Shown: piece after piece, positions 62,701 through 64,000 of the stretch | How positions within the stretch are numbered: position 1 is the stretch's first letter | Layout of the letters: each line of letters opens with the position of its first letter | Origin: Golubevia sp. BC0850 | Taxonomy: Eukaryota > Basidiomycota > Exobasidiomycetes > Golubeviales > Golubeviaceae | Length of the DNA: 64,000 nt | Direction of reading: 5' to 3' | NCBI GenBank assembly: GCA_012976225.1 | Contig: JAAVVG010000028.1 | Span: 1-64,000, forward strand | The notes under the pieces: model-generated | Seen by the model: only the letters and a program-made list of their open reading frames with translations | Told to the model about the DNA's origin: nothing | Database searches by the model: none | Program-made: the position numbers and the translations under genes

Positions 62701-64000
62701 TCCTGGTAACTGGATCATCGCCATCAACACTGAGCTACGAAGCATCGCTAAGGCTTCAGGAGACATCTGCGTCGTGGATCTAGACATCAATTTCGTCAAT
62801 TGCTCTCGACCTCCTCCTGGAGCTCTGAGCACGAAAGCTGCTCGAGAGAAGAGAAGGAGAAAGCTTATCTCTGTCCTCGGATTCTCCACTGCCGACTATG
62901 GTCCACCCAGAGAGTTTGTAGATGCCTATCCTGGAGGTCGTTTCAGACCTCTGAGTGAGATTTCCAACAAGAACTCAAGAGCCGGACTCGATCGTCTAGA
63001 AGAGCCTTCCTGGTGGGATCAAGGCGCAATCATTGCTGCTTTCGACAAGGTGCTTCACGAAGGATCAAAGACCACCTTCCTACAAAAGGTGTTGAAGAAC
63101 AGAGCTTCCCGTGTCGCTCCCGCTTCTCAATCCGAGGTAGCTGCCATTCTGGCTTTAAGAAGGAGAGCTTCTACTTTCGTAGATGCTAGAGACGGTTTGG
63201 AGAACAAGATTGGAAGACTCAACAAGAGACTGGCTTTCCTCATGAGCGAAAGTGACATGTGGAGAGCTCAATTCGAGAAAATCCAAACCTTGGTCGATCG
63301 GCTAACTAGAGAAGCTAACGAGCTCAGGTCGAAGGTGGACAAGGAAAGAAGAGAAAGTAGAAGGTTGAGCGGTGCTCTTGCACAGAGAGACATCGAGCAA
63401 GTTCAGCTACAGATCCAACTGAAAGGTGAGTGAAAAAAAAGTAAAAGGGACAGGAGAATTGATGAGTGGCGGCTAGACGAAGTTCAACTGAGATCTCTTC
63501 CTCACTCTTTTGTTCTTCAGAAACCGAGCAAGCCCGTGAAGCAGCGCGTCACGAGATGAAACGAATGAAGGCTGCTCTCGACACTCTCGAATACGAAAGA
63601 GAGGCTATGATGGACGAGATCAGGAACGTCGTTTCTGGATCCGGCGAACAAGACGTCGACATGGCAATCGGTCGTTACGACATGTCTTCAGACGGCGGTC
63701 ACTCTCGTACCAGCAGTCCTAGCACGAGTCAAGTCAGTCACACGCCTTCTCAAACAGCTGAGCTCATTGCTAGAGCTCGTGCTGGTGCTGAGGCTCGTAT
63801 CAACCAAGGCCCAGGAAGGAGCAGTCGAGCTGGAAGCGAGGCCCGTCACGGAGCTGGATCTTCAATGAGTCATGAGTCAGGAGCCGGAATAGGAGGCAAG
63901 AGATCACCTACTCAGTCTTCTGCTCAGAATCATTTCACTGACGACCAGATGAACTACGAGATTCAATCTAGGACCAGTGTCGTCACTGATCAAATCAGTA
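59722..64000 (+). CDS. DENN-domain protein, 5' part (runs off the window)
   Basis: Exons: 59722-59946, 60109-61539, 61625-63425, 63521 to beyond 64000; phases agree (intron 1 GTTAGT...CATAG). The first roughly 400 residues are Ser/Asn/Gly-rich and disordered, with a basic KSARKSTDSLRSARSFGRAR block. The tripartite DENN module then begins near AQLYAVFGLPKDPSVW. uDENN elements are SFTREVEI and FMPYAICIVSRYPIYN, with a long Gly/Ala-rich insert between them. cDENN is recognised by VIFKCAFPGAMEWG, LSIDNILTICEIALAPGGRI, LLGLAVETIKYLVELRGW and ICVVDLDINFV. A heptad-rich segment (LENKIGRLNKRLAFLMSES) follows before the acidic/Ser-rich tail. DENN proteins are guanine-nucleotide exchange factors for Rab GTPases in membrane traffic. 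The 3' end is not in the window. Confidence 0.88.

Overview
The window is nuclear DNA of a filamentous or yeast-like fungus, most probably a basidiomycete. Genes are dense and lie on both strands. Nearly all are cut by many short introns (about 50-170 bases) with GTGAGT/GTAAGT donors and pyrimidine-rich acceptors. The proteins are fungal types with long Ser/Asn/Gly-rich linkers. The intron richness and protein types point to Basidiomycota (perhaps Pucciniomycotina); the genus cannot be fixed from the sequence alone. No rRNA, tRNA, CRISPR or viral element was recognised. All gene models were spliced by hand, and reading phase was checked at each junction.

Layout. 0.5-6 kb: a large, mostly disordered minus-strand protein with a ubiquitin-binding-like zinc finger and three SUMO-interaction-like motifs, then a tiny possible gene and a two-finger C2H2 protein. 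6-13 kb: a Sec14/PDR16-type lipid-transfer protein with an unusually long first intron, then a promoter region holding a small palindromic element. 13-20 kb: a glutathione transferase, a mitochondrial RNase II (Dss1/CYT-4 type) whose first intron carries a hAT-like transposon, and a LURP-one protein. 20-28 kb: a decayed F-box gene, an ABCG half-transporter with a 12-base exon, and a small GPI-type cell-surface protein. 28-38 kb: phosphatidylethanolamine methyltransferase (CHO2) divergent from an omega-like glutathione transferase, an unrecognised relic, and a GIT1-type permease. 38-45 kb: a zinc-finger/coiled-coil protein with a second transposon copy in its first intron, the ubiquinone methyltransferase COQ3, and a single-pass membrane protein. 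45-64 kb: an F-box/LRR gene, two decayed relatives, a full ABCC (MRP-type) transporter in 14 exons, and the 5' part of a DENN-domain Rab regulator that runs off the window.

Functional themes are phospholipid metabolism and transport (PDR16-like, CHO2, GIT1-like), glutathione and export-based detoxification (two GSTs, ABCC, ABCG), and mitochondrial function (RNase II, COQ3). These are scattered genes, not an operon or an obvious biosynthetic cluster.

The most notable findings are: two copies of a terminal-inverted-repeat element, both in first introns and one splitting the codons of a zinc finger; the micro-exon carrying the Walker A lysine of the ABCG gene; the SUMO/ubiquitin-reader protein; and an F-box/LRR family with one apparently intact and three eroding members.
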